A stretch of DNA of 64,000 bases from Desulfopila sp. IMCC35008 (GTDB lineage Bacteria > Desulfobacterota > Desulfobulbia > Desulfobulbales > Desulfocapsaceae): the NCBI RefSeq assembly GCF_010646885.2, contig NZ_CP050700.1:4738501-4802500 (forward strand). Reading direction: 5' to 3'. Below the pieces are notes generated by a model, which was not told the DNA's origin, ran no database searches, and saw only the letters and a program-made list of their open reading frames with translations. Below, piece by piece: positions 36,173 to 45,477 of this stretch. Each line of letters starts with the position of its first letter. Within the stretch, counting starts at the first letter, position 1. The position numbers and the translations under genes were made by a program.

Positions 36173-36688
36173 TGGTTAAGCACTAATCGCTCCGTTTATA
36201 GAACTATATGATTTGATTCTTGAGATACAAGTTCCCCAGGAAACATACATAGAGATATTGACTGAAAGAGTGGATTGCAAGAGAGGTTTCCCTCATTATT
36301 TTCATCACCTCGTATTCCGGATGATCCTGTCTGCCCACTACTTTATGCACGTAATTCATTAAATTTCCGAACAATTAACAATTAATCCGAGTATATACCC
36401 ATTACTCACTCGTTAAAAGACAAAACCTATCAAGCCCCAGTGCACCTTAATCGCTTCTCTGAAGCAGTGACTGCCCCCGGACAGATTCCATATTTTTTTG
36501 TATCCACAGTTCTTCCACATTCATTCCATCTTTCTTGCTCATTTGTCATTTACCTTATCCGTAATGCTTCACATCATATGAAGTATTTAATCAGGTTCCC
36601 CGGCACTCCCTCCCCCTCCCCTCATTCTATAAAAGTGCCGGGGAGCTTGTCTCAGACAATCCAAGCTTAAAGGTGGCAGGAGGAAAAC

Positions 36689-36868
36689 ATGAAACAGCGA
36701 TTACAAGTAATAGTGGAAAAATGGAAATTAGCGATTCTGGTGCTGGGACATCTTTTTGCAACGCTGGCCTTGAGCAGAAGGATTGTCAGGCGGGCACGAC
36801 CTGTTTTTTATGTGGCAGACGGCCTGCTGGCTTGCTGTGCTTTTGTCACCGCGTTATGGATTGTATAA
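36689..36868 (+). CDS. small two-helix membrane protein
   Basis: A 59-residue open frame, MKQRLQVIVEKWKLAILVLG at its start, with two hydrophobic segments (about 14-28 and 41-59) separated by a short basic stretch (SRRIVRRARP). AGGAGG sits 6 bp before the ATG, the strongest ribosome site in this gap. A longer out-of-frame reading (36673-36966) has no such support. I do not recognise the family; topology suggests a hairpin in the inner membrane. Confidence 0.5.
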   Translation: MKQRLQVIVEKWKLAILVLGHLFATLALSRRIVRRARPVFYVADGLLACCAFVTALWIV

Positions 36869-36951
36869 TCAATCAGGTAACCAGACCGGAACATTTCGAA
36901 AAAAGAACGACAAGACTGAAGCCATTCAGTGATCACGCAAAACCTGAAAAG

Positions 36952-37806
36952 CTAGTGGCCGGGTAAAGGAGTGAATTTTCTCATACGAGCCACTAACTTT
37001 CCCACATTGGCCTTGCCTTTGATCATCAATATTTCCCGCCGCTCATCCCTGGAGAGCAAAACTTCATAACCGGCCAATCTTGTCTCAAAGGGTTCAGTCA
37101 GCGTTGTCACCTGGGGACGAATAACCCACACATCCCGCTTGACACCGTCAGTTGCCAAGCGGGATGTTTCATTGCATAGCAACTTCAGCTCGTATGTTTT
37201 TTTCCCGGTGAAAACATGGAAGATTTCGGCCATGCCAACCTCCCAATCGAGGGCCCGAACCAGAAACAGCGTGGAAAACGGGTCCAGGATGAAACTGTCA
37301 GACTCCAGGGAATACTCCTTTACTGTAGACTCTTCACCTGCTTTGAGATCCTGCTGTGAAACTATAACTTTTTTCTCACTGGGAAACATCATAGAGACAT
37401 CCCTGATTTTCGTCCCCGAACGTTGCTTAATGGTTGCAGAGAGTGGTCGTATAGGATCGGGTTGCATTTTCACCTCTCCCTTGTATTGAACCTTGTACAG
37501 GGAGGATATTGCTTTACGGGTTTTACCTTTTACTTCAATTGTATACGTATCACCATCAGGTACCGTCTTGATAGTAACTTTTCCAACCCGCATTCCGTTA
37601 ATGAAGACATCATAGTAGTACACTCCAGGTTCCGGTTGAAACTCTGGCAAGAGTGAAAGATCTGCGGTGCTCGATCTGGTGGAAGAGTCAGCATGAACAA
37701 GTGTGGGAATGCCTAGGCAATGGAGTATGAGGGTAATAAGGAATAGGCAGGAGCAGAAAACAACTTTTAAGCCAGAAGGGACACATATCCTCTGACCGGT
37801 GTTCAT
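36952..37806 (-). CDS. DUF3108 family exported protein
   Basis: A 284-residue envelope protein. After a signal peptide (hydrophobic stretch LKVVFCSCLFLITLILHCLG, cut near HADS) follows a beta-rich DUF3108 domain with GVYYYDVFINGMRVGKVTI at its start. The fold is thought to resemble lipid- or peptidoglycan-associated periplasmic proteins, but no activity is known to me. AGAGG lies 7 bp before the ATG at 37806; an in-frame ATG at 37830 is less well supported. It is a monocistronic gene next to the AraC-type regulator, which is on the same strand but downstream of a 100-bp gap. Confidence 0.75.
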   Translation of the reverse strand: MNTGQRICVPSGLKVVFCSCLFLITLILHCLGIPTLVHADSSTRSSTADLSLLPEFQPEPGVYYYDVFINGMRVGKVTIKTVPDGDTYTIEVKGKTRKAISSLYKVQYKGEVKMQPDPIRPLSATIKQRSGTKIRDVSMMFPSEKKVIVSQQDLKAGEESTVKEYSLESDSFILDPFSTLFLVRALDWEVGMAEIFHVFTGKKTYELKLLCNETSRLATDGVKRDVWVIRPQVTTLTEPFETRLAGYEVLLSRDERREILMIKGKANVGKLVARMRKFTPLPGH

Positions 37807-37933
37807 TGTCGATCCTCTTCCGTGGCACATGTCTCCTCCGTCTGCGCTCTCTGGTTGGTGGTACTATGCTATCCTCATTGTAATCGCGGCTTGAAATCAA
37901 GTGGTAACAACAAAAATCATATCGAAAGCAGTA

Positions 37934-38905
37934 TCACCTTTCCTGCAGTTGTCGCCCTCTGACGCCAAACCTCTGCCTGTAGGCAGATGGGGTGTTCCCC
38001 ATAATCCGCTTAAAGAGTTTCCTGAAAGCGCTGTAGTCATTGTACCCTACTTTCTCCGCGACAGACTCAACACTCATGTCTGTGGTTTCGAGCAGGACTT
38101 GAGCTGCTTCCATTCTCACCTGCTGCACATATAAGCTTGGTGACGTCCCTGTTGCCAGACGAAAACGTCTCTGGAACGTTCGCTCTCCAAGGCCGACCTC
38201 GCTTGCTATTTCTCCAATGACAATTGAGGTCTTGTATTTTTCTTCAATAACTGTCTGTGCCTTAAGTATAGCGGTATCATTATGGTTTTTCTGAAACCCG
38301 CCCATACCGTACGGGGTCTGATGTTCACGGTGGGGGTCCATCAACAGGATCTTTGCACATGTCCTGGAAACCTCTCTTCCAGCATAGCGGGTCACCAGAT
38401 ACAGGGCCAGATCCATCCAGGCAGAAACCCCTCCACAGCATATATAATCGCCGCAATCGACGAGCAATCTCTGCACCTGCAGGTTCACAGCCGGATAACG
38501 ACGCCGGAACATATCAGCAAGATTCCAGTGCGTCGTAGCCTCTCGCCCATCCAGCATGCCAGTCTCTGCAAGCAGAAACGAACCCGCACAAACAGTAGCA
38601 ACCTGTCCGCCAGACCCGTGGTGATCAGCCAACCACTCAACAATCTTCTTCATGTTCAGGGCCTCCCCAAGAGAGTCCATGAGAGGCGGTAGAATCATTA
38701 TATCCGGTTGAGCATCATCAAGCGAACCTTCCGATGCGATGGTGCTACCCGTATAGCTTGCAACCGGATCTCCGTCCACCGTGAAAACCCTGGTCGTGAA
38801 CAGCTCTGACTCTGCAAGAGAATTTGCCAGCACCAGTATTTCGATTACACCATACACCGCTGATGCAAGACAACCCGAAAGGGCAAGCACACCTACCTGA
38901 ATCAT
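37934..38905 (-). CDS. GlxA-family AraC-type transcriptional regulator
   Basis: A 323-residue regulator with an N-terminal DJ-1/PfpI-like domain (about 5-175, nucleophile-elbow-like VCAGSFLLAETGMLDGREAT) and a C-terminal double helix-turn-helix AraC domain (about 215-315, ending VAEKVGYNDYSAFRKLFKRIMGNTPSAYRQRFG). In such proteins the first domain usually senses a small amide or amine, although the catalytic activity is lost. It is divergent from the isochorismatase-family gene at 39123, separated by 217 bp, and that gene is its likely target. Confidence 0.88.
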   Translation of the reverse strand: MIQVGVLALSGCLASAVYGVIEILVLANSLAESELFTTRVFTVDGDPVASYTGSTIASEGSLDDAQPDIMILPPLMDSLGEALNMKKIVEWLADHHGSGGQVATVCAGSFLLAETGMLDGREATTHWNLADMFRRRYPAVNLQVQRLLVDCGDYICCGGVSAWMDLALYLVTRYAGREVSRTCAKILLMDPHREHQTPYGMGGFQKNHNDTAILKAQTVIEEKYKTSIVIGEIASEVGLGERTFQRRFRLATGTSPSLYVQQVRMEAAQVLLETTDMSVESVAEKVGYNDYSAFRKLFKRIMGNTPSAYRQRFGVRGRQLQER

Positions 38906-39122
38906 TATTTCATTCCCACCCGGTGTCGCATTTTGCCCGCTTTATGTCCAACTCGCCACTTATCACGCATAAGCGAACTGTATATATTCTTCGCGTATAC
39001 CCTGAGAACAGATGATAGCGCAATCGACTGTAAAATACAAAAACCGTTTCATGCATTACTGCCGGCACGAACAGCAGTAGCGTGATAAACAAATCAGATG
39101 ATTCAGCCAAAGGAGATTGAGC

Positions 39123-39674
39123 ATGAAAAAAACAGCACTGATCATTGTAGACATCCAGAACGACTATTTCCCCGGCGGACGTTTTGAACAGGAAGGTGCC
39201 AATGCCGCTGCTGAAAAAGCATCAAACGCTCTAACTGCATTCAGAGAACAGGCACTGCCCGTTATCCATATCCACCATGAAAGTTTGCAGGAAGGAGCAG
39301 GTTTTTTCCTGCCGGGTACCCAAGGGGCGGAAATCCACAGTTCAGTGGCACCTGTTGACGGGGAGATAGTTATCCTGAAACATTTTCCAAACAGTTTTCG
39401 AGAAACAGAACTTGAAAAAGAACTCCGTTCTCAGAGTATCGAAAGAGTTGTAATAACAGGAATGATGACACTCATGTGCATTGACGCAACTACTCGTGCA
39501 GCAAGTGATCTCGGATTTGAAGTGACAGTCCTCCATGACGCCTGCGCCGCGCGTTCATTAGAATTCAACGGTATAACAGTTCCCGCTGCTCACGTTCACG
39601 CTGCTTTTCTGGCAGCACTCAATATGACTTACGCAGAGGTAACCGACACAACATCGTTTCTCCAAACGAAATAG
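39123..39674 (+). CDS. isochorismatase-family cysteine hydrolase
   Basis: Predicted cytoplasmic amidase or hydrolase of 183 residues. The catalytic triad is visible as aspartate in IVDIQNDYFPGG, lysine in ILKHFPNSF and cysteine in MCIDATTRAASDLG, the family nucleophile. AAAGGAGA 5-7 bp upstream fixes the ATG at 39123. Its substrate is not known; pncA at 122 belongs to the same superfamily but is clearly different. The divergent GlxA-type regulator probably controls it. Confidence 0.87.
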   Translation: MKKTALIIVDIQNDYFPGGRFEQEGANAAAEKASNALTAFREQALPVIHIHHESLQEGAGFFLPGTQGAEIHSSVAPVDGEIVILKHFPNSFRETELEKELRSQSIERVVITGMMTLMCIDATTRAASDLGFEVTVLHDACAARSLEFNGITVPAAHVHAAFLAALNMTYAEVTDTTSFLQTK

Positions 39675-39952
39675 TTTTTTGATCAGATCATACGACCTGA
39701 ACAGGTAAGATTTCTGACACACCAGACGGGACAGGGTCAACCGGACAACGCCTAACTCACCACGTGAGTATGGTCCGTTTTGAAACCTTGTTCCCGGATT
39801 TTTTAACCTTTTCTGCAGAGTATTATGAAAATAACTTTCCACTATGATACGCTTCTTGCTCAAGACGTCTATTATGAAAGGGAAAACTAATAAATAGACC
39901 ATTCAAAAAGATGCGTACATCGTATATCGTATCGCATTTGCTCCTTTTTTCA

Positions 39953-39981
39953 TTGACATGCTGTCCTGTATATTCTATTTT
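39953..39981 (+). promoter_or_regulatory. possible promoter in the 39.7-40.3 kb gap
   Basis: TTGACA (39953-39958), 17 bp, TATTTT (39976-39981). It is about 375 bp before the DUF3360 gene, which would imply a long leader. The 681-bp gap 39675-40355 holds no gene I can support. Confidence 0.35.
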
Positions 39982-40166
39982 CGAACCCCTACAATGTGGT
40001 GATTTTGTACGACAGTTCCTTTCATTCCTTCGGGAAGCCCACCATTATCGGTAACTTCGTAAAATTTGATTGCCCTCGTTTTAGCACGATATTTACATTC
40101 ACAAATTGCTTGGCAGAATGATTATGAGTAACGGGTGTATCCCCCCCTTGAGTCCCCCGTCCTCCA

Positions 40167-40187
40167 GCAGAGAACTATGTTCTCTGC
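40167..40187. promoter_or_regulatory. 21-bp perfect palindrome upstream of the DUF3360 gene
   Basis: GCAGAGAAC (40167-40175) and its exact reverse complement (40179-40187) flank TAT. As a DNA site it would suit a dimeric regulator; as RNA it would be a stable hairpin. It lies 169 bp before the permease start. Confidence 0.45.
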
Positions 40188-40355
40188 CACCATGGGGAGC
40201 ATGCTTGTTGAGTGAAAATGAATATCTGCTGGCATTAATAATTTTTGGAAAATAGTTGGCAAGTGTTTGGCAAGTCAGCCTGTATTGACCTCAGTGTGCA
40301 GAAACGGGCAGAAATTGTCGGCGTATAATTATCATTTTCTCAGGAGCACAAGAGT

Positions 40356-41816
40356 ATGCAGAATGTGGAATCACAGTCGTATCAAAAAAGGCGAAAAAGC
40401 CGGGCCAGCTTTTCTACCCGTGCCGAGTATCTCGACCATGAGTTGATTGCAATGAAGCCCAAACGGTGGGGAATAAACCTTCCCGGCAGGGATTTTCGTT
40501 TTGAATGGGAAGATCTCATCCCTGCAATTGCAGGAACCATTGGACTGACCGTCATGTGCACCGCCGTGACCAATGCCTTTGCGTCAGCCTACGGTCTGGA
40601 CAGTGCCTTTGTGATAGAAAATGTGCGCGTCGACATGCTCATTGTCTCACTACTTTTTGTCATCTTCTTTTCCGGGATATTTAATCCCCGGGCCAACCTT
40701 CCCGGCATCCACGGCCCAATGATGCCACTTATCCCGCTGATGGCAGTTTCCGGGACACACCCACTTGCACTGGGCGGGCTCATCGCAATTTTCGGGGTCA
40801 TTATGTCTATTACGAAAAGTGGCTCGCGACTGGTAAATATGACCAACAAAGGTGTTGCCGGTGGTCTTCTCGTATATCTCGGTGCGATAGGTACTATAGG
40901 GCAGGTCGGTGCGATTCAGAAATGGGCAAGCGGAATACATCTCGGGTATATCGGCTTTGCAGTCCTTATTGCTAATCTCGGACTCTATGCCCTGCTGGCC
41001 CGAATGAAAAAACGATGGCTCGCCATTCCTGTTTGTTCGGCACTGGCGGCAGTGGTTGCGCTCGTATTCGGTGCACCTTTTGAGTTTACGACGGGCCCGG
41101 GCTTGCCAAGTTTCAACCCGATGTACTGGTGGGGCGAGAACACAGGCTGGAAACTGGGTTTGCCCGATATGTCCAGCGTCATTTCGTCTGTTCCATTCGC
41201 GATCCTGGCGGTTGCCATGTGGTCCCCTGACTTTCTCGGGCATCGAATTTTCCAGGAAATGAACTATCCAAGCGGTGCAAAAGACGTCCTGATGGATGTG
41301 GATGACACCATGATTGGCTGCTCAGCCCGCCAGGTAACCTCAGCATTTTTCGGCAGTGGCTGTATCACTTCTTCCTGGGGAACATATATGATTCCTGCAG
41401 CCATCGCCAAACGACCGATTCCGGGAGGTGCTATTGCAACCGGTGTGCTCTCAATCTTTGTTGCTGTTGCGGGTTTCCCTATGGATATTGCCGTGTGGCG
41501 CCCGGTTCTTGGGATTGCCCTGCTGGTTGGCGTCTACTTACCACTGCTTGAAGCGGGTATGGAGATGGTCCAGGATAGTAAAGACACCCAGTCCGCCGGT
41601 ATCTGTATCTTCTCATCTGCTGTTGTTAACCCTGTGTTTGGCTGGGCATTGACTATGTTTCTTGATAACAATGGTTTGATTGGGGATAAGAAGAGACCCT
41701 CAACTCTTACTTTAAGTGACAGACTCGTCATACCGGGACTTGCCCTTCTGGTCAGTACCTCGGCTATGGCGATTGTCGGGATGATACCAGGAATTCCAGC
41801 GATGGTTGGCGGCTAA
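40356..41816 (+). CDS. DUF3360 family membrane permease
   Basis: A 486-residue polytopic membrane protein, about 12-14 helices, that I assign to DUF3360: the cytoplasmic N-terminus contains EYLDHELIAMKPKRWGINLPGRD, followed by FEWEDLIPAIAGTIGL, and HGPMMPLIPLM lies in the membrane core. The fold resembles the UraA/SLC26 transporter group, so an anion or nucleobase-like substrate is conceivable but unproven. Helix-breaking GSGCITSSWGTYMIPAAIA near residue 330 could form part of a substrate site. It is followed at once by a strong terminator. A long leader with a palindrome (40167-40187) precedes it. Confidence 0.75.
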   Translation: MQNVESQSYQKRRKSRASFSTRAEYLDHELIAMKPKRWGINLPGRDFRFEWEDLIPAIAGTIGLTVMCTAVTNAFASAYGLDSAFVIENVRVDMLIVSLLFVIFFSGIFNPRANLPGIHGPMMPLIPLMAVSGTHPLALGGLIAIFGVIMSITKSGSRLVNMTNKGVAGGLLVYLGAIGTIGQVGAIQKWASGIHLGYIGFAVLIANLGLYALLARMKKRWLAIPVCSALAAVVALVFGAPFEFTTGPGLPSFNPMYWWGENTGWKLGLPDMSSVISSVPFAILAVAMWSPDFLGHRIFQEMNYPSGAKDVLMDVDDTMIGCSARQVTSAFFGSGCITSSWGTYMIPAAIAKRPIPGGAIATGVLSIFVAVAGFPMDIAVWRPVLGIALLVGVYLPLLEAGMEMVQDSKDTQSAGICIFSSAVVNPVFGWALTMFLDNNGLIGDKKRPSTLTLSDRLVIPGLALLVSTSAMAIVGMIPGIPAMVGG

Positions 41817-41817
41817 C

Positions 41818-41856
41818 CCTAAAAGGGGACACGGTTTTACCGTGTCCCCTTTTAGG
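41818..41856 (+). terminator. strong terminator after the DUF3360 gene
   Basis: CCTAAAAGGGGACACGG (41818-41834) pairs perfectly over 17 bp with 41840-41856 around a TTTTA loop, beginning inside 5 bp of the stop codon. The T-run is part of the stem's 3' arm (CCCCTTTTAGG). The rest of the gap to 42148 shows no gene. Confidence 0.85.
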
Positions 41857-42148
41857 TTGCTCACACCTCGTTACCATAACGCCGTCCCACTATCTCCAGA
41901 CCACCTTTTGATATCGTTTAGAACAGTCATTGCGATTAACCCAGCCTCTCTTTAAAGAAGAGGTTGACATATAGGCGTAATCAGTTTCTTTGTTTGTAAC
42001 AAATTGTTTACAAACCCACCCCTCGGTTGGTATCAAGGTTCTTTCCCGCTGAGAATCCAGTTTCTCATGACAGGCAAAATAGTCGCTATAGAAATACAGG
42101 CATAGCAGAAGCCTCCACTGGTCGTAACATCACAGACACAGCGGCAAC

Positions 42149-42769
42149 ATGGACATGGAATTCTCATTTACAGGTATTGGTGGACCGTTAGCGAATATGA
42201 CGACTATCTTTATTGAAGAAAAAGAGTTTGAGGCTATAGACTTCACGAAGAAACCATTGAAGACAGGGGTGTACGAATATTGCACCTTTAAAAACTGTGA
42301 TTTCTCAAAAAGTGATCTTGCCAATATCACATTCATCGAGTCCGTGTTTGAGGGATGCAACCTCAGTCTGGTATCATTGAATAATACCATCCTGCGTGAT
42401 ATTGATTTTAGAAACTCAAAGATAATCGGGGTGCGTTTTGACAACTGTGAGGACCTGCTTCTGTCAGTTTCTTTTTCCGGATGCTCCCTCAAACACTCGT
42501 CTTTCTATGGCATAAATATGAGAAAGACAAGATTCGAAAAGACCAACTTACAGGATGTTGATTTCACAGAATGCAACCTGAGTGCAGCCGTTTTTGATGA
42601 ATGCGATCTCCATGGGGCACAGTTTTTCAACACGATCCTTGAAAAAGTTGATTTTCGAACATCAATGAACTATTCGATTGACCCCGAAGCAAATAAAATA
42701 AAAAACGGAAAATTCTCCATGTTCGGGCTCGTTGGCCTCCTGGGCAAGTATGATATTAAAATATATTAA
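42149..42769 (+). CDS. pentapeptide repeat protein
   Basis: A 206-residue protein forming a right-handed quadrilateral beta helix from repeats of A/C/S-D/N-L/F-X-X type, e.g. CDFSKSDLANITF, CNLSLVSLNNTIL and CNLSAAVFDECDLHGAQF, covering about residues 40-180. The ending LVGLLGKYDIKIY resembles cytosolic Qnr-type or McbG-like members, which mimic DNA and bind gyrase in some cases; that function is not shown here. A second ATG at 42197 starts the usual MTTIFIEEKEFEAIDF beginning and may be the real start. It appears monocistronic. Confidence 0.8.
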   Translation: MDMEFSFTGIGGPLANMTTIFIEEKEFEAIDFTKKPLKTGVYEYCTFKNCDFSKSDLANITFIESVFEGCNLSLVSLNNTILRDIDFRNSKIIGVRFDNCEDLLLSVSFSGCSLKHSSFYGINMRKTRFEKTNLQDVDFTECNLSAAVFDECDLHGAQFFNTILEKVDFRTSMNYSIDPEANKIKNGKFSMFGLVGLLGKYDIKIY

Positions 42770-43017
42770 GGCCCCGGCAGCGAAAACTGCTTTTCAAGCT
42801 CCTCTTTTTCTTCTATTACAAAGGGAGTATGATTATCATACTCTCAGTGGAGACTGAGCAATCAGGAGACAACAGGCAGACCTCTATCAGATGCAAAGCT
42901 GAATAAACGTGCCCACCCGACAAGTTGCTATTCTGAGGATACAAATTTGAGTCGCGACGCTGAGATTGGACTACAGGATAGTTTTTGGACAGGAACTTGC
43001 TCACCCGGTACGGCATT

Positions 43018-43779
43018 ATGAAACCTTTTTTTTCTCTGTTCTCAGGAATAGTTGTTTTTATAGCATGTGTCCTTTTCCTGCCACCCAGTTCCATAGGCCA
43101 AACCCCGCTTAAACTCACCACTCTTGAGTGGGAGCCATACATTGGTGCACAGCTCCGGGGACAAGGATATGTTGCTCAACTCGTCAAACTGGCTTTTGCC
43201 ACCTCGGAGTATGATGTAAAGCTGTCCTTTTTCCCGTGGGCGCGTACAATTCAAATGGCCCGGGAAAACGAGTATGCCGGCTATTTGCCTGAGTACTATT
43301 CTGAAGAAGTTGCAAAGGATTTCATTTTTTCCGACCCTTTCCCGGGAGGAGAGCTCTCCTTCTTCAAACGAAAGGATGATACTATCAACTACTCCAGCCT
43401 GCAGGACTTAACCCCCTACATAATTGGGGTTGTAAGGGGGTACGTCAATACGCCTGAATTTGACGAGGCGACATATCTAACAAAAGAAGAAGCCAGCGAT
43501 GATCTGCAAAACCTGCGAAAGCTTCTTGGTAATCGAGTAGACCTTATCGTAGCAGACAGGTATGTCGTTTTTCACCTTATGAGAACATACCTTTCTGACA
43601 GGACAGGGGAAGTAGATTATATAGATCCTCCTCTCGCTCAAAAGCAACTCTACCTCTGTATTTCCAAAAACCACCCTAACGCTCAGGCAATCCTGGCTTC
43701 TTTTAATGCCGGCCTTAAAATCATCCGTCAGGATGGTTCCCTTCTGCGGCTCATCGAAAAGTCGTTCTTACACTACTAA
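43018..43779 (+). CDS. periplasmic solute-binding protein (SBP_bac_3-like)
   Basis: A 253-residue exported protein: signal peptide MKPFFSLFSGIVVFIACVLF with cleavage near SSIGQ, then a type II periplasmic binding fold (TTLEWEPYIGAQLRGQGYVAQLV, FPWARTIQMA, GVVRGYVNTPEFDEA). Such proteins bind amino acids or act as stand-alone sensors feeding membrane receptors; no ABC permease genes are adjacent. The ATG at 43018 gives the signal peptide directly, whereas an upstream TTG would add 11 polar residues. The ligand is unknown. Confidence 0.82.
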   Translation: MKPFFSLFSGIVVFIACVLFLPPSSIGQTPLKLTTLEWEPYIGAQLRGQGYVAQLVKLAFATSEYDVKLSFFPWARTIQMARENEYAGYLPEYYSEEVAKDFIFSDPFPGGELSFFKRKDDTINYSSLQDLTPYIIGVVRGYVNTPEFDEATYLTKEEASDDLQNLRKLLGNRVDLIVADRYVVFHLMRTYLSDRTGEVDYIDPPLAQKQLYLCISKNHPNAQAILASFNAGLKIIRQDGSLLRLIEKSFLHY

Positions 43780-43948
43780 CTCGAATTTCACATAAATATT
43801 TGCTGACGACGAATTTTGGTCATGGCATCGCCGGGCTGAAAGTACACCGCCTTGTCCCGTGAACCTCATCAAACTTTCACAAATTGCGCCATACCTCTAC
43901 ATATTGCTCACATTTTTACAATAACCGCAATTATTGCGTGAATTCTTA

Positions 43949-43976
43949 TTGACATGGTTTGTTTTTAATCTACATT
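43949..43976 (+). promoter_or_regulatory. promoter of the NSS symporter gene
   Basis: TTGACA (43949-43954), 16 bp, TACATT (43971-43976), 40 bp before the ATG at 44016. This is a fair sigma-70 match for a single-gene transcript. Confidence 0.5.
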
Positions 43977-44015
43977 GTCGGGTTTCGTATTTTTTTAAGG
44001 AAAAGGAGAATTTTT

Positions 44016-45365
44016 ATGCGTACCCATTGGAGTAGTAGATTTGGTTTTATTCTTGCAGCTGTTGGCTCGGCTGTAGGACTTGGAAATATATGGAAGTTTC
44101 CTTTTATCACTGGAATGAACGGTGGTGGTGCTTTCGTCCTCGTGTATCTTGTTGCAATTCTATTCTGCGGCCTGCCGATCCTGATGGCAGAATTTCTTAT
44201 TGGCCGGCATGCCCAAAAAGATGTAGTTGGTTCCTTCCAGGCGCTCACACCACAGTCCAGCTTCTGGAAAAGCATCGGTTGGTTGAATCTGGCAGCCGCT
44301 TTCATCATTTTGTCCTATTACGGCGTTGTTGCCGGTTGGACGCTCGATTATCTGTTCAAATCCCTCAGCGGAGCATTTGGTGGACATACACCGGAAGAAA
44401 TCTCCGGTATGTTTGGGGCCCTTGTTACCGATCCTGCCCGCCAGCTCATTTGTCTTACCGGTTTCATGGGCCTTTGCTTACTTGCGGTTATCAGTGGGAT
44501 TAAGGAAGGGATTGAGCGGTGGAACAAGGTACTTATGCCTACCCTGTTTGCCATACTGATATTTATGGCAGGTTATGCCATGACAACCGGCGGTGCCATG
44601 GAAGGGCTGAAGTTCATGCTTTACCCGGACTTCTCAAAACTTACTATTAACGGAGTATTGGAGGCGATCGGCCACTCTTTTTTCACCTTGAGCCTGGCCA
44701 TGGGGGCCATGATAACATACGCCAGCTATATGGATAAGAAAGAGGCAATTTATCCGGTAGCTATCCGCATCGCTTTCCTTGATACACTGGTTGCCATCAT
44801 TGCAGGGCTTGCTATTTTCCCCATCGTGTTCTCTGTTGGCATGGAACCTGGCGGCGGACCGGGACTGATCTTTAAAACCCTGCCACAGGTGTTTGCCACG
44901 ATTCCCCTTGGCAATATCCTCTCTGCATTATTTTTTGTCCTGTTGGCATTTGCAGCACTTTCTTCAGCCATATCCCTGCTGGAAGTGCTCACTGCATTCA
45001 TGATAGATGAGAAAAAATACGACAGGAAGAAAGCAACTATATGTATGACCGTTGCGGTGTACATTGCGGGTATTCCATCAGCTCTCTGCTACTCGACTCT
45101 CGGTAACGTAAAACTGCTCAAAGGCATGGAAATACTCGACTCCCTTGATTACATTACCAGTAACTTCATGCTGCCGATCGGAGGCTTATTGATCGCGATC
45201 TACACCGGGCATATCCTGGATAAGAAAATATCCAGGGCGGAGATAACAGAAAACGGAGCTGGCTACCTCACCATCTTCACTATCTGGTACTTCACAATCC
45301 GCTACATTGCACCCATTGCGGTTCTGATTGTATTCCTAACCAAGATTGGCATAATTAAAACGTAA
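44016..45365 (+). CDS. sodium-dependent transporter of the neurotransmitter:sodium symporter family
   Basis: Inner-membrane Na+-coupled amino acid or amine symporter (449 residues, about 11-12 helices). The first helix carries the hallmark GFILAAVGSAVGLGNIWKFPF, including the two sodium-site residues and the unwound segment; later LAFAALSSAISLLEVL and IAIYTGHILDK follow LeuT-like topology. AAAAGGAGAA before the ATG at 44016 sets the start. The substrate (hydrophobic amino acid or taurine-like) cannot be read from the sequence. A strong terminator follows. Confidence 0.9.
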   Translation: MRTHWSSRFGFILAAVGSAVGLGNIWKFPFITGMNGGGAFVLVYLVAILFCGLPILMAEFLIGRHAQKDVVGSFQALTPQSSFWKSIGWLNLAAAFIILSYYGVVAGWTLDYLFKSLSGAFGGHTPEEISGMFGALVTDPARQLICLTGFMGLCLLAVISGIKEGIERWNKVLMPTLFAILIFMAGYAMTTGGAMEGLKFMLYPDFSKLTINGVLEAIGHSFFTLSLAMGAMITYASYMDKKEAIYPVAIRIAFLDTLVAIIAGLAIFPIVFSVGMEPGGGPGLIFKTLPQVFATIPLGNILSALFFVLLAFAALSSAISLLEVLTAFMIDEKKYDRKKATICMTVAVYIAGIPSALCYSTLGNVKLLKGMEILDSLDYITSNFMLPIGGLLIAIYTGHILDKKISRAEITENGAGYLTIFTIWYFTIRYIAPIAVLIVFLTKIGIIKT

Positions 45366-45370
45366 TTACA

Positions 45371-45410
45371 AATTACGGGCAATACCTAAAAAATAGTATT
45401 GCCCGTAATT
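45371..45410 (+). terminator. terminator after the NSS symporter gene
   Basis: AATTACGGGCAATAC (45371-45385) and its reverse complement (45396-45410) form a 15-bp stem with an A-rich 10-nt loop, followed by TTGG. It begins 6 bp after the stop. Confidence 0.8.
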
Positions 45411-45477
45411 TTGGCTTTGCATACCAGGAAACCATACATAATCAGCTCCCCTTAAGGACAGTCCACCACCTCCCTCG

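Noticed and set aside
36440..36670. 76-codon open frame downstream of the MITE-like element
   Set aside because: No ribosome site, no domain-like pattern, in A/T-rich non-coding sequence.
36673..36966. 97-codon open frame across the small membrane protein
   Set aside because: It overlaps in another frame, has no ribosome site, and its composition is not protein-like; the frame at 36689 has AGGAGG and clear helices.
122..39674. The two isochorismatase-fold genes as paralogues of one function
   Set aside because: The first has the PncA metal set DxHxxxH and is fused by overlap to pncB; the second lacks it and has a different neighbourhood.
39558..39902. 114-codon minus-strand frame at the end of the isochorismatase gene
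   Set aside because: It overlaps the real gene antisense and lacks a ribosome site and family features.
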